From: an uncultured Eubacteriales bacterium
Lineage (GTDB): Bacteria > Bacillota > Clostridia > Oscillospirales > Acutalibacteraceae
Length of the DNA: 64,000 nucleotides
Direction: 5' to 3'
Assembly (NCBI GenBank): GCA_934486455.1
Contig: CAKSPR010000001.1
Location: forward strand, 49,832-113,831
This document shows, in pieces, positions 9,092 through 17,104 of this stretch; within the stretch, counting starts at the first letter, position 1; every line of letters starts with the position of its first letter. The notes below the pieces were generated by a model. That model searched no databases. It had not been told where the DNA came from and saw only the letters and a program-made list of their open reading frames with translations. A program made the position numbers and the translations under genes.

Positions 9092-9450
9092 AGCAGGGCG
9101 GTTTTATGCCCGTACCGCGGGAGAAAACGCCCCTGAAAGTTGCATATCATAGCTTTTTTCCGAACGGTCGGCCGCCTTTAACAGGGTGTCGGCCGTTCGT
9201 CCAATCGGAAATATGAAATTTTTAAAAATTTCACTAAATCACTATTGAAATAAGCCGTTAAATCGTATATAATTAACAAAACCGAAAGGAAATGTACCGA
9301 TTATATTTCCTTTTGGGCAACCGTATGTATTGTGTCTGCTCTTTAAAGGCAAAAGGGGACGGAACAGCGGGAGATATGCCCGCCGGATTTTTCTTAAAAG
9401 CCGCCCTCTCCGCCCGAGAGATTATACACGGTTAAGAAAGGGAGAATTTT
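9092..9450. other. Intergenic region with pgi promoter and a weak hairpin
   Basis: An imperfect 12-bp inverted repeat at 9161-9198 (CGAACGGTCGGC with GTCGGCCGTTCG, two G-U pairs) lies after the esterase but has no T tract, so it is a doubtful terminator. The rest holds the pgi promoter and an about 180-nt leader in which I recognise no known RNA element. Confidence 0.4.
9245..9273 (+). promoter_or_regulatory. Sigma-A promoter of pgi
   Basis: TTGAAA (9245-9250), a 17-bp spacer and TATAAT (9268-9273) lie about 180 nt before the pgi start. Confidence 0.75.
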
Positions 9451-10791
9451 ATGGCACTTAAACTACTGGACAAATACACCCGCGACTTTATCCGTGAACA
9501 CGAGCTTGACTGCATGGCCCCGCAGGTTGCCGCAGCGCATGAGCTTTTAAGCTCGGGCACCGGCGCAGGAAGCGATTTCATCGGCTGGCTCGACCTTCCC
9601 GAAAATTATGACAAAGAGGAATTTTCCCGCATCAAAAAAGCGGCCGAAAAAATCAAGAAAAGCTGTGATGTCCTCATTGTCATCGGTATCGGAGGCTCCT
9701 ATCTCGGCGCACGCGCCGCAATAGAATTCATCAAATCTCCCCTTTACAACAACCTTAAAAAAGACACTCCCGACATTTACTTTTTGGGCAACTCCATAAG
9801 CTCCACCGCCCTTGCCGAAACCCTTTCGATCTGCGAAGGAAGGGACATTTGCGTAAATGTCATTTCAAAATCCGGCACCACCACCGAGCCGGCCATCGCC
9901 TTCCGCATTTTCAAAGCCCTCCTTGAGGACAAATACGGCAAGGAAGGTGCAAAGGAACGCATCTTCTGCACCACCGACAAGGCAAGAGGCACCCTTAAAG
10001 CGCTGGCCGACAGCGAAGGCTACGAAACCTTTGTCGTTCCCGACGATGTGGGCGGAAGATACTCGGTGCTGACCGCAGTAGGCCTTCTCCCGATCGCCGT
10101 TTCGGGCGCCGACATCGACGCTATGATGAAGGGCGCAAAGGACGCAAGGGAAGCCTTTAAGGATCCCGACCTCAGCAAAAACGATTGCTATAAATATGCC
10201 GCACTTCGCAACATTCTTCTCCGAAAGGGCAAGGGCATCGAAATGCTCACGGCATACGAGCCGAGAATGACCATGATGGCCGAATGGTTCAAACAGCTTT
10301 ACGGGGAGAGCGAAGGCAAGGACAACAAGGGACTTTTCCCTGCAAGCGCCATTTTCTCAACCGACCTTCATTCCCTCGGTCAGTACATTCAGGACGGCGT
10401 AAGAAGCGTTTTTGAAACGGTGGTCTGGATAGACAGTCCCGAGCTTGATGTGGAAATCAAAAGGCAGGAGGACGACGGCGACGGACTCAACTTCCTTGCC
10501 GGAAAGAAGATGTCCTTTGTCAATCGCAAGGCCTTTGAAGGTACCGTTCTCGCCCACAACGACGGCGGTGTTCCGAACATCGTGCTGGAGCTGCCCCGTG
10601 CCGACGAATATGAATTCGGCTATATGGTGTACTTCTTTGAAAAGGCCTGTGCGATTTCGGGCTACCTCCTGGGAGTCAATCCCTTTAACCAGCCGGGAGT
10701 CGAAAGCTATAAAAAGAACATGTTTGCGCTGCTGGGCAAGCCCGGCTACGAAGACCAAAGGGAAGCCCTCGAAAAGCGCATTTCCAAATAA
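9451..10791 (+). CDS. pgi: Glucose-6-phosphate isomerase
   Basis: This 446-residue cytoplasmic enzyme interconverts glucose 6-phosphate and fructose 6-phosphate in glycolysis. Its length and sequence match the short bacterial (Bacillus-type) Pgi group. The sugar-phosphate-binding region shows '[17 protein letters not shown]' and '[19 protein letters not shown]'; the later '[18 protein letters not shown]' and '[15 protein letters not shown]' segments carry catalytic Glu and His residues of the family. The ATG follows AAAGGGAG. A small P-loop gene lies 29 nt downstream and is probably co-transcribed. Nothing is unusual in it. Confidence 0.97.
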   Translation: MALKLLDKYTRDFIREHELDCMAPQVAAAHELLSSGTGAGSDFIGWLDLPENYDKEEFSRIKKAAEKIKKSCDVLIVIGIGGSYLGARAAIEFIKSPLYNNLKKDTPDIYFLGNSISSTALAETLSICEGRDICVNVISKSGTTTEPAIAFRIFKALLEDKYGKEGAKERIFCTTDKARGTLKALADSEGYETFVVPDDVGGRYSVLTAVGLLPIAVSGADIDAMMKGAKDAREAFKDPDLSKNDCYKYAALRNILLRKGKGIEMLTAYEPRMTMMAEWFKQLYGESEGKDNKGLFPASAIFSTDLHSLGQYIQDGVRSVFETVVWIDSPELDVEIKRQEDDGDGLNFLAGKKMSFVNRKAFEGTVLAHNDGGVPNIVLELPRADEYEFGYMVYFFEKACAISGYLLGVNPFNQPGVESYKKNMFALLGKPGYEDQREALEKRISK

Positions 10792-10820
10792 AACAAATAC
10801 ATTAAAAAGGAGTTTTTCAA

Positions 10821-11237
10821 ATGATCAAGATTATTGTAGGAAACAAGGGAAGCGGAAAAACCAAGAGACTTATCGATTCCATCAATGCCCGCGCGGAAGA
10901 AAGCAACGGCAATGTTGTGTGCATCGAAAAGGGTATGAAGCTGACATATGATATTACCCACCGTGCCCGCCTTATCGACGGAGAGCATTACGGAATTTCC
11001 AACTACGATGAGCTTTACAGCTTCATTTCGGGCGTGCTTGCCGGCGACCACGACATCACCGATATTTTTGTGGACGGAACCATTAAAATGGGCGGCAAGG
11101 ATTACGAAAGCCTTGTTCACTTCCTCGACAGACTTTCTGCCGTTGTGGAAGAGGAAAATGTCAACATGCTTCTGACCATTTCCTGCGACGAGTCCGATCT
11201 CCCCGAAGGAATCCATCATGTCGCCGAGATTGTCTGA
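10821..11237 (+). CDS. Small P-loop ATPase-like protein of unknown role
   Basis: A 138-residue soluble protein opens with Walker A 'VGNKGSGKTKRLID' (residues 6-19) and a later hydrophobic-Asp strand 'ITDIFVDGT' that could be Walker B. It ends with 'LLTISCDESDLPEGIHHVAE'. Related short Clostridia proteins are often labelled PilT-like from the P-loop alone, which I do not consider reliable evidence for pili. It is too small for a complete AAA+ or RecA-type motor. It follows pgi by 29 nt with an AAAAAGGAG ribosome site and ends at a strong terminator, so it is likely in the pgi operon. Confidence 0.7.
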   Translation: MIKIIVGNKGSGKTKRLIDSINARAEESNGNVVCIEKGMKLTYDITHRARLIDGEHYGISNYDELYSFISGVLAGDHDITDIFVDGTIKMGGKDYESLVHFLDRLSAVVEEENVNMLLTISCDESDLPEGIHHVAEIV

Positions 11238-11319
11238 GTAAAGCGGTCCTGTGAAGGTCTCGTCCCGGGAAACTCCGGCCGAGACACAAAAAGGCGTATG
11301 CCCCGATAATAAATAAACA

Positions 11320-11368
11320 AAACCCACCCGCAGACTTTAAAAATGCTTGCGGGTGGGTTTGATTTTTT
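11320..11368 (+). terminator. Intrinsic terminator of the pgi operon
   Basis: A perfect 13-bp stem (AAACCCACCCGCA at 11320-11332, TGCGGGTGGGTTT at 11348-11360) is followed by GA and six T residues. Confidence 0.9.
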
Positions 11369-11385
11369 AAAAATTTTTAATGTGC

Positions 11386-11470
11386 GGGCGGCTTGCCGGT
11401 CAGCTTGTCGGGCGGCTTGTCGGTCGGCTTGTCGGTCAGCGGTCAGACGAGCGGCGGTCAGACGGGCGGG
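11386..11470. repeat. Degenerate short tandem repeat
   Basis: About 85 bp consist of imperfect copies of a 12-bp unit close to CGGCTTGTCGGT, then drift into CGGTCAGACG-like copies. It lies between a terminator and the 3' end of the convergent SanA-like gene and codes for nothing I recognise. Confidence 0.6.
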
Positions 11471-11494
11471 ACGGCTCCGACAGACAACACCGTG

Positions 11495-12250
11495 CTATCC
11501 GACCGCCTGCGTTTCCTGCGCCGACAGGTCGGTGCCGTCGGTATTATCGGAAATATCCGAATATATCTCGGCCCCGTTCGAAGCCGCATCGTTTGAAAAG
11601 TCGCTTTGAACGCCCTTTATGTTTTGCGCCTCTCCGAGATTTTTTGGCTGAACATTTAAAATACAATAGAAAAAGGCCTTTGTTCTCGCAAAAATTTCTC
11701 TCACCTGATTGTTAAGGACATCGGTATAGCCGCCGTTTCCCTTGTCGCAGGCCACTCCGACAGCGTCAAGTCCCTTATATCCCGCCACATAAAGAGCGCG
11801 GTCGAGATGATATTTCTGGGTGACGATGACGGCGGAATTTGCGCAATACACCCGCTTGGCTCTGACCACGCTGTCGTATGTGCAAAGACCGTACCCGTCG
11901 GTGAAAATGGCGGTTTCGGGAACCTCTCGGTCAAGGCAATATTTTTTCATGGCCTTTATTTCATCATATATATCCTCGGTAGAGGTGTATCCGCTGAGCA
12001 GTATCCTTTCCGAAACGCCCTTTTTGTAAAGAGCGATACCGGTGTCCAGACGGTCGGCAAGCATCTGACAGGGTGTGCCGTCCGAAAGCACGCTTGCTCC
12101 CAAAATGATTATGCAATCGTATTTCCCCTCTATGCTGTCCACCGTTTGCTTTTGGTATTTTGAAAAAACCACCGAGCAATTGGCCACAGCCGCGGCGCAA
12201 ACACATATGCACAAAATAAAGGCTATGAATTTAAAGAATTTTTTTATCAT
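11495..12250 (-). CDS. SanA/YdcF-like (DUF218) membrane-anchored protein
   Basis: A 251-residue protein has an N-terminal membrane anchor (residues 6-25) and a DUF218/SanA-type Rossmann-like domain: 'CIIILGASVLSDGTPCQMLADRLDT', abbreviated here as the ILGASV and LADRLD motifs, then 'ILLSGYTS', 'TDGYGLCTYDSVVRAK' and 'VIVTQKYHLDRALY'. Family members (SanA, YdcF, ElyC) are linked to cell envelope integrity; no reaction is firmly assigned. A Thr/Ser/Asp-rich tail of about 40 residues follows. The ATG at 12250 sits 6 nt after AAGGTG; a GTG at 12259 would overlap that site. It lies downstream of rplL, past a terminator. Confidence 0.8.
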   Translation of the reverse strand: MIKKFFKFIAFILCICVCAAAVANCSVVFSKYQKQTVDSIEGKYDCIIILGASVLSDGTPCQMLADRLDTGIALYKKGVSERILLSGYTSTEDIYDEIKAMKKYCLDREVPETAIFTDGYGLCTYDSVVRAKRVYCANSAVIVTQKYHLDRALYVAGYKGLDAVGVACDKGNGGYTDVLNNQVREIFARTKAFFYCILNVQPKNLGEAQNIKGVQSDFSNDAASNGAEIYSDISDNTDGTDLSAQETQAVG

Positions 12251-12277
12251 TCTTTTCACCTTCGCAAGAAAAATGAG

Positions 12278-12318
12278 AAAAGCCGAAGCGAGAAATTTTT
12301 AAACATCCCGCTTCGGCT
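12278..12318 (-). terminator. Intrinsic terminator of rplJL
   Basis: On the minus strand AGCCGAAGCG and CGCTTCGGCT (12309-12318 and 12281-12290) form a 10-bp stem followed by TTTT, 19 nt after the rplL stop. Confidence 0.75.
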
Positions 12319-12336
12319 GTAAAGGTAAAGACAAAC

Positions 12337-12708
12337 TTATTTGAGTTCGACCTTTGCGCCGACATCCTCAAGTTTTTTCTTCATCTCTTCGGCCTCGTCC
12401 TTAGCAACAGCTTCCTTAACAGTCTTGGGAGCGCCGTCAACAAGAGCCTTGGCATCGCCGAGACCCAGTCCGGTGATCTCGCGGACAGCTTTGATAACCT
12501 TGATCTTCTCTGCGCCGACCTCGGCCAGAACAACATCAAATTCGGACTTCTCTTCAGCGGCAGCGGCACCGGGAGCGGCAGCGGCTACGGCTACGGGAGC
12601 AGCGGCGGAAACGCCGAATTCCTCTTCGATAGCTTTTACAAGTTCGTTAAGTTCGAGAACGGTGAGTTCTTTAACTGCATCAATGATGCTTGTGATTTTC
12701 TCAGACAT
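12337..12708 (-). CDS. rplL: 50S ribosomal protein L7/L12
   Basis: The 123-residue acidic stalk protein has the N-terminal dimerisation helix ('[20 protein letters not shown]'), an Ala-rich hinge with repeated [20 protein letters not shown] sequence, and the C-terminal factor-binding domain '[19 protein letters not shown]'. Multiple copies bind L10 and recruit translation GTPases. It is 54 nt downstream of rplJ with a GGAGG site, and ends at a terminator. Unusually, rpoB does not follow. Confidence 0.98.
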   Translation of the reverse strand: MSEKITSIIDAVKELTVLELNELVKAIEEEFGVSAAAPVAVAAAAPGAAAAEEKSEFDVVLAEVGAEKIKVIKAVREITGLGLGDAKALVDGAPKTVKEAVAKDEAEEMKKKLEDVGAKVELK

Positions 12709-12762
12709 TTATAATACCTCCAAAAAAGTTTTTTTAAAAATAAAATGTTTATGAAGCAAAAA

Positions 12763-13278
12763 TTATGCTTCGGCGGGGGCGTCTGCTCCCTTCTGCTCTG
12801 CAACGGCGTTGAGAGCACGGGCAAGACCTGCGATGCACTGGGAGAGCTCTCCGGCCAGCATTGCATAAAGAGTCTCTTTTCCGGGAACCTTGGACATTTC
12901 GGTCACGGTCTCGGCGGTCAGAGCCTTACCCTCGGAGAAACCGGCCTTTACCTTAAAGGTGTCGCTGGTTTCGGCGTATTTGCAAAGCACACGGGCGGCG
13001 GCGATTTCGTCGTCCTTGCTGGTGGCGATGGCGGTTGTTCCCTCGAGAACATCGTCAAGTCCGCTGATTCCGGCACCTTCAAGAGCAAAACGCAGATAGG
13101 TGTTCTTTATAACGCGGTATTCAACACCTGCTTCGCGAAGCTCGCGGCGAAGCTTGGTGTCGTCCTCAACACTGATTCCTTCGTATTGAACGATAACACC
13201 GGCGCAAGCCTCCTTGAGCTTTTCGGTCAGTTCACTGACAAGCTGTTTCTTCTTTTCGAGAATTGCTGCACTCGGCAT
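12763..13278 (-). CDS. rplJ: 50S ribosomal protein L10
   Basis: The 171-residue stalk base protein begins 'MPSAAILEKKKQLVSEL' and has the L10 core ('GVIVQYEGISVEDDTKLRRE', 'YRVIKNTYLRFALEG', 'GTTAIATSKDDEIAAARVL'). It anchors L7/L12 dimers on 23S rRNA and represses its own operon through the leader RNA. The ATG at 13278 is 9 nt from AGGAGG; the in-frame GTG at 13287 abuts that site and is less likely. An L10 leader with attenuator precedes it. Confidence 0.97.
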   Translation of the reverse strand: MPSAAILEKKKQLVSELTEKLKEACAGVIVQYEGISVEDDTKLRRELREAGVEYRVIKNTYLRFALEGAGISGLDDVLEGTTAIATSKDDEIAAARVLCKYAETSDTFKVKAGFSEGKALTAETVTEMSKVPGKETLYAMLAGELSQCIAGLARALNAVAEQKGADAPAEA

Positions 13279-13303
13279 ATTATTCACCTCCTGTTACGAA
13301 TAT

Positions 13304-13427
13304 AAAAAGCCTTCTCCGCAAGGCGAAGAAGGCGTAACAGACAAACAGAAATTGCTTGAACGCTTTTCCTCGGCAGGCGGCATAGCCTTTAGGCTGAATA
13401 TTCAGCACCCGCTGTCTTTAGAACAGC
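13304..13427 (-). ncRNA. L10 leader RNA with attenuator hairpin
   Basis: The roughly 140-nt leader between promoter and rplJ matches the position and general form of the Firmicutes L10 leader, which L10(L12)4 binds to shut down synthesis. Its 3' part is an intrinsic attenuator: GCCTTCT and AGAAGGC (minus-strand sense, 13333-13327 and 13315-13309) pair and are followed by five T residues, ending about 25 nt before the rplJ start. The attenuator is seen directly; the protein-binding role is from family knowledge. Confidence 0.8.
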
Positions 13428-13433
13428 TTTAAC

Positions 13434-13462
13434 ATGTTATCACACTTTTTATGTTTTGTCAA
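13434..13462 (-). promoter_or_regulatory. Sigma-A promoter of rplJL
   Basis: On the minus strand TTGACA (13457-13462) and TAACAT (13434-13439) are separated by 17 bp, placing the start near 13427. Confidence 0.8.
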
Positions 13463-13574
13463 GAGTTTTAAAAAATCTTTTTTTCGGCGCAAACCGTGAG
13501 GGTCGGCCGTTTGCGGATAAGATTGGATGCCGCGGGGGAAAAAATCGGCTTTTAAGCTACGCAAAGAGCGCGCA

Positions 13575-15131
13575 TCAGACCTGCTTGCAGGCAGCCTTGA
13601 CCTCGTCGAATTTGTCGGTGATTTCCTTGTCGGGAGCCTTGGTGAGCAGGCTGACGACTATTATTACCGCAAGGCCGACGATAAATGCGGGCAGAAGCTC
13701 GTAAATGTCAAGCACCGTTCCGGCAAAGGCGGGGCGCACAAGGAACTTCCAGATAAACACCATTGCGCCTCCGGCAAGCATGCCCGAAATCGCTCCGTAT
13801 TTGTTGGCTCTCTTCCAGAACAGGGCGCACAGCACAACCGGTCCGAAGGCGGCGCCGAATCCCGCCCAGGCGAAGGAAACGATGCGGAAAACCGAGCTGT
13901 CGGGATTTCTGGCGAGGAATATCGCAATTATCGAAATAACCACAACGGAGATACGGGCAAGGGCGATGGCCTTTTTGGTCGACAGCTTTACGCCGAAGCT
14001 TTCCTGGACCAGGTTTTCGGAAATGCTGGAGGCGGCGGCAAGAAGCTGGGAATCGGCGGTGGACATGGTGGAAGCAAGAATTCCCGCAAGAATTATTCCG
14101 CCGGCAAAAGCGGCCACAAAGCCGTATTTGCTGAGGAATTTTGCAATGTCGACGACAACATTTTCGGCGGCGGCGTTATCGGCATACTGAGGAACAATGC
14201 CCTTCATCATAAGAGAATATCCGATTATACCGATGAGAATGGCAACTCCCATGGCAATAACCACCCAAACCGAAGCCACGCGGCGGGAAAGCTTTAGCTT
14301 TTTCTCGTCCTCAATGGCCATAAAGCGGAGGAGAATGTGGGGCATGCCGAAGTATCCGAGTCCCCAGGCCAGTGTGGAGGCCACGGTCAGGGCGTTATAA
14401 TCTCCTGTCACTCCCTTGGCAACGTCATATCCCTTAAAGACATTGACATAACCCGAAAGATCGGAAACGTTGGCAAAAACGTTGTTGAATCCGCCGATAA
14501 GACCTTCTCCGAGACCGAGTACTATAAGCAGAGCGACCGTCATAATGATGCTCTGAACAAAATCGGTAAAGGATGCGGCAAAAAATCCGCCCAGCGTGCA
14601 GTATATGATGATTACGGCGGCGCTGATTATCATGGCGGTCATGTAGTCCATTCCGAAGAGGGTGGAGAAGAGCTTCCCGCAGGCGCAAAATCCCGAGGCG
14701 GTATAGGGTATGAAGAAGATTACGATTATAACGGCCGAAATGCAGGTCAGCGCCTTTTTGCTGTCGCCGAAACGGCGGGAGAAAAAGTCGGGAATGGTGT
14801 AGGAATCGATACGGTGGCTGTATATTCTGAGTCTTTTGGCCACAAACAGCCAGTTGAGATATGTACCGATCGAAAGCCCCACCGCCGTCCAGAAGGCTTC
14901 GGGCACACCGGTCATAAGGGCAAGGCCGGGCATACCCATAAGCAGCCAGCCGCTCATATCCGAGGCTTCGGCGCTCATGGCCGTTACCAGCGGGCCGAGC
15001 TTTCTTCCGCCCAAAAAGAAGTCGCTTGAGGATTTGTTTCGCTTGGACACCGCAAAGCCGATTATGATCATAACGGCCATGTAAACCAGCATTGTCACAA
15101 GCACGATCCAGTCGTTTGTTGTGAATGACAT
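13575..15131 (-). CDS. putP: Sodium/proline symporter
   Basis: The 518-residue membrane protein is a sodium:solute symporter (SSS family) of the PutP type. It shows 'FFLGGRKLGPLVTAMSAEAS' with 'DMSGWLLMGMPG' directly after, 'FVAKRLRIYSH', 'GGFFAASFTDFVQSIIM' and 'ILASTMSTADSQLLAAAS', the classic PutP substrate and Na+ site segments. It should import proline with Na+. The ATG at 15131 is set by AAGGGAG 6 nt upstream; an upstream in-frame extension is not supported. A sigma-A-like promoter and a large palindrome lie upstream. The 3' end is followed by about 110 nt to the rplJ promoter, without a clear terminator. Confidence 0.93.
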   Translation of the reverse strand: MSFTTNDWIVLVTMLVYMAVMIIIGFAVSKRNKSSSDFFLGGRKLGPLVTAMSAEASDMSGWLLMGMPGLALMTGVPEAFWTAVGLSIGTYLNWLFVAKRLRIYSHRIDSYTIPDFFSRRFGDSKKALTCISAVIIVIFFIPYTASGFCACGKLFSTLFGMDYMTAMIISAAVIIIYCTLGGFFAASFTDFVQSIIMTVALLIVLGLGEGLIGGFNNVFANVSDLSGYVNVFKGYDVAKGVTGDYNALTVASTLAWGLGYFGMPHILLRFMAIEDEKKLKLSRRVASVWVVIAMGVAILIGIIGYSLMMKGIVPQYADNAAAENVVVDIAKFLSKYGFVAAFAGGIILAGILASTMSTADSQLLAAASSISENLVQESFGVKLSTKKAIALARISVVVISIIAIFLARNPDSSVFRIVSFAWAGFGAAFGPVVLCALFWKRANKYGAISGMLAGGAMVFIWKFLVRPAFAGTVLDIYELLPAFIVGLAVIIVVSLLTKAPDKEITDKFDEVKAACKQV

Positions 15132-15272
15132 TTTTCTACTCCCTTTCGGTTGCCCCGCCAAAACTTTTTTCTTTAACCATAATACACATATCCGACAGCA
15201 GATAACCAATTTCGACAGCCGAATTGCTTTTTTCGCGGGCGCAACAAATTACGATAAACAGTAACAAAAGCA

Positions 15273-15301
15273 AGTATAACACAGTTAAAACAAGAATGCA
15301 A
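15273..15301 (-). promoter_or_regulatory. Predicted putP promoter
   Basis: On the minus strand TTGCAT (15296-15301), a 17-bp spacer and TATACT (15273-15278) lie about 140 nt before the putP start. Confidence 0.65.
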
Positions 15302-15306
15302 TACAG

Positions 15307-15338
15307 AACGCAGTACAGAATATAGTCTGTACTGCGTT
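15307..15338. promoter_or_regulatory. Palindrome next to putP promoter, operator candidate
   Basis: AACGCAGTACAG (15307-15318) and CTGTACTGCGTT (15327-15338) are exact inverted repeats with an 8-bp centre, 5 bp upstream of the putP -35 box. A dimeric regulator such as the neighbouring TetR protein could bind; a terminator is less likely since no gene ends into it with a T tract on the minus strand. Confidence 0.45.
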
Positions 15339-15556
15339 TTAAGATTTGCCGAAAGATCGGCACAACTGCTTTATTTTTTTGCCGTACTTTTTCCTGTACG
15401 ATATTTAGTACAAAAAACAAACCCTGCACCCGTTCACGGTGCCTTGCTCCGCGTCGGTTTCGGCGGCCGTTATCCCGTTTGCCGACCCGCGCCGTGTCAG
15501 ACCCGTGCCCCTTGCCCCGATTGCCCGTGCTTTTTCCTTCTTGAGGAGGAGCTCTT

Positions 15557-16141
15557 TTACGGCTCTATGCGTTTCATGAAAAAAGGCATAAGCGACGCAG
15601 CCGATTGCTTTAAGGAGTTTTCTCCTCCGCAAAGGCACCAATCGTATATCATCGCCCGCTCGCAAAAGGCATAGTATTTGACAATATCCCCCGCGGAAAG
15701 CTTGTTTGTCAGCTCTCCCGAGGCCTGTCCCCCTGCCACAAGCCGTCTGAGCAATCGGAAATATACCCGGTTGTGGTCGACGAGGGTCTTTTCACCCTTG
15801 GCGGTCAGTTGGGTGGCGTACATGCGCTTTATCAGGTCGAGATCGACGGTATTTTCTATCATGTCAAAAAGCTCGGCGTTCAAAAAAAGCAGCTTTTCGA
15901 CGCATCCTTCCATTTGGGAAAGCCGCGGCTCAAGCTCGACATATTTTTGGTCGAAAAGGTCGGCCAGCGAGCCGAGCAGAGCGTCCTTCCCGCTGAAATA
16001 ATGATAAAACGACCCCTTCGATGTTCCCGATTCGAAGATTATTTCCTCAACCGTCGTTCCGTCGTAGCCCCGTTCATAAAAAAGCTTCCACGCCGCCGAA
16101 ACAATCTTGCTTTTTGTGCTTTTTTCGGATGCTCCGGACAT
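15557..16141 (-). CDS. TetR/AcrR-family transcriptional regulator
   Basis: A 194-residue regulator begins with the TetR helix-turn-helix: 'SKIVSAAWKLFYERGYDGTT', then 'VEEIIFESGTSKGSFYHYFSG' (given in parts: EEIIFESG, SKGSFYHYF). The C-terminal ligand domain has no recognised effector. It may control itself or putP, which lies downstream on the same strand past a palindrome. The ATG at 16141 follows GGAGG at 9 nt spacing. The target is inferred only from proximity. Confidence 0.88.
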   Translation of the reverse strand: MSGASEKSTKSKIVSAAWKLFYERGYDGTTVEEIIFESGTSKGSFYHYFSGKDALLGSLADLFDQKYVELEPRLSQMEGCVEKLLFLNAELFDMIENTVDLDLIKRMYATQLTAKGEKTLVDHNRVYFRLLRRLVAGGQASGELTNKLSAGDIVKYYAFCERAMIYDWCLCGGENSLKQSAASLMPFFMKRIEP

Positions 16142-16216
16142 ATTTCCGCCTCCCGTGCCTTTACAATTTCAAAAGGAGTTTTCTTAATGTCATTATACAC
16201 TCTTTTTGTTTCGCCG

Positions 16217-16438
16217 TCAATTAAGGGTTTTGAAATCGTCGGTCAAGGCGAGAATATAATCGGCGCTGACATTAAACCGTCTGCAGACGGCAATTATCTG
16301 CTCGGCGTTCATGATCCGCTTTCCGCTTTCATACATGCTGTAATGCTGTTGGCTTACGCCGATCACCTCGGCCATTTTCCGCTGCGGCAGATCGAGATAT
16401 TTTCTGAAATCCTTCAGTCGCTCGTTATAATACTTCAT
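16217..16438 (-). CDS. XRE-family DNA-binding regulator
   Basis: A 73-residue Cro/CI-type protein consists almost wholly of a helix-turn-helix: 'LDLPQRKMAEVIGVSQQHYS' followed by 'MYESGKRIMNAEQIIAVCRR' and a short tail 'NVSADYILALTDDFKTLN'. The ATG at 16438 with an AGGGG-containing site is preferred over an upstream in-frame start. Divergent from it is a plus-strand gene whose promoter is covered by two copies of a palindrome (16468-16511), which are the obvious candidate operators for this repressor and would also allow autoregulation. Confidence 0.88.
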   Translation of the reverse strand: MKYYNERLKDFRKYLDLPQRKMAEVIGVSQQHYSMYESGKRIMNAEQIIAVCRRFNVSADYILALTDDFKTLN

Positions 16439-16467
16439 ACTCTCAGCCCCTTGCCGAAAGTTTATCA

Positions 16468-16511
16468 TACATACAAAAATATGTAGTTGACATTACATAC
16501 AAATATATGTA
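16468..16511. promoter_or_regulatory. Tandem operator TACATA-N6-TATGTA (two copies)
   Basis: Two identical-architecture palindromes, 16468-16485 and 16494-16511, each read TACATA, six bases starting CAAA, then TATGTA. Their centres are 26 bp apart. The second fills the promoter spacer and the first lies just upstream of its -35 box. Confidence 0.75.
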
Positions 16512-16515
16512 TAAT
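16487..16515 (+). promoter_or_regulatory. Consensus promoter overlapped by operators
   Basis: TTGACA (16487-16492), 17 bp, and TATAAT (16510-16515) form a perfect sigma-A promoter for the plus-strand gene at 16556. Confidence 0.85.
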
Positions 16516-16555
16516 GTGAATATATCCCAACGACATTGACAAAGGAGGAGAGCTT

Positions 16556-17104
16556 TTGACAAAAATATCCGACAAAAGAATCACCCCCTCTGCTCCGCCG
16601 AAATCGGAAAAGGGCGGCTGCTCTTCAGCCGTTCTCAAAAAGACAACGGCCGAGATAAAGCGCCTTATGACCACGGCTTTGGACGGAGGCAAGCTTATGG
16701 GAGACATATTAAACGATCAATTTATAGAAAAAAATCCGATCCTTGCGATGATGTACACCTTCACATATATATACTATTCGGCGCAGGTCGGCGAGATACG
16801 CCGAAAGACCGACGGCTTTACCGAAAAATACAAGGCCGTCTGTAAGCTTTCGGCCAAGGGGCTTTTAAATGAAAATCCTCCGGTTTTTGAAAAGGACAAC
16901 AAAACTCCCCGCAAAAGCGGCAAAAAAAAGGGCGGTCAGGGCTCCGCTTTTGAAGGGCAAGGCCCGTCTGACGGTCAAAACGCCCTTGCCGCCGCCCTTG
17001 CCGATTACGGCGAAATAGTCGGGCTCTTTTTAAAGCACAGAGACCCCGCCCTTCCTCACTCGCTTCGGAAAAGACGGGAAATAACCCCTCTCACCGATTC
17101 GTAA
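16556..17104 (+). CDS. Unrecognised 182-residue protein under XRE operator control
   Basis: I do not recognise this family. The start is TTG at 16556, 9 nt from AAAGGAGGAG. Residues about 20-100 look helical ('TTAEIKRLMTTALDGGKLMG', 'NPILAMMYTFTYIYYSAQ'), followed by a basic Gly/Lys/Ser-rich linker (about 118-140) and a helical 'AAALADYGEIVGLFLKHRDP' segment, ending in Arg-rich residues. No signal peptide is seen. The perfect promoter with paired operators suggests it is tightly repressed and induced by a specific signal. Its last 49 nt overlap the 3' end of spoIIR on the opposite strand. Confidence 0.65.
   Translation: MTKISDKRITPSAPPKSEKGGCSSAVLKKTTAEIKRLMTTALDGGKLMGDILNDQFIEKNPILAMMYTFTYIYYSAQVGEIRRKTDGFTEKYKAVCKLSAKGLLNENPPVFEKDNKTPRKSGKKKGGQGSAFEGQGPSDGQNALAAALADYGEIVGLFLKHRDPALPHSLRKRREITPLTDS

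Larger units (their letters stand above)
15132..15556. other. putP upstream region
   Basis: This holds the putP promoter (15273-15301), a perfect 12-bp palindrome (15307-15338) and a second GTAC-containing inverted pair near 15394-15415 (CCTGTACGATATTTAGTAC). From about 15420 to 15556 I see no gene or structure. Confidence 0.5.

Noticed and set aside
10821..11237. PilT twitching motility ATPase
   Set aside because: The protein is only 138 residues and shares just a P-loop; no pilus genes are nearby.
11386..11470. CRISPR array
   Set aside because: Units are adjacent 12-mers without spacers of constant length, and no cas gene is present.
11343..11715. Arg/Ala-rich plus-strand open frames across the tandem repeat
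   Set aside because: They arise from the repeat itself and overlap the SanA-like gene end; no ribosome site.
15307..15340. Palindrome as a terminator
   Set aside because: It has TTTT only on the plus strand, where no gene ends nearby; its place beside the putP -35 favours an operator.
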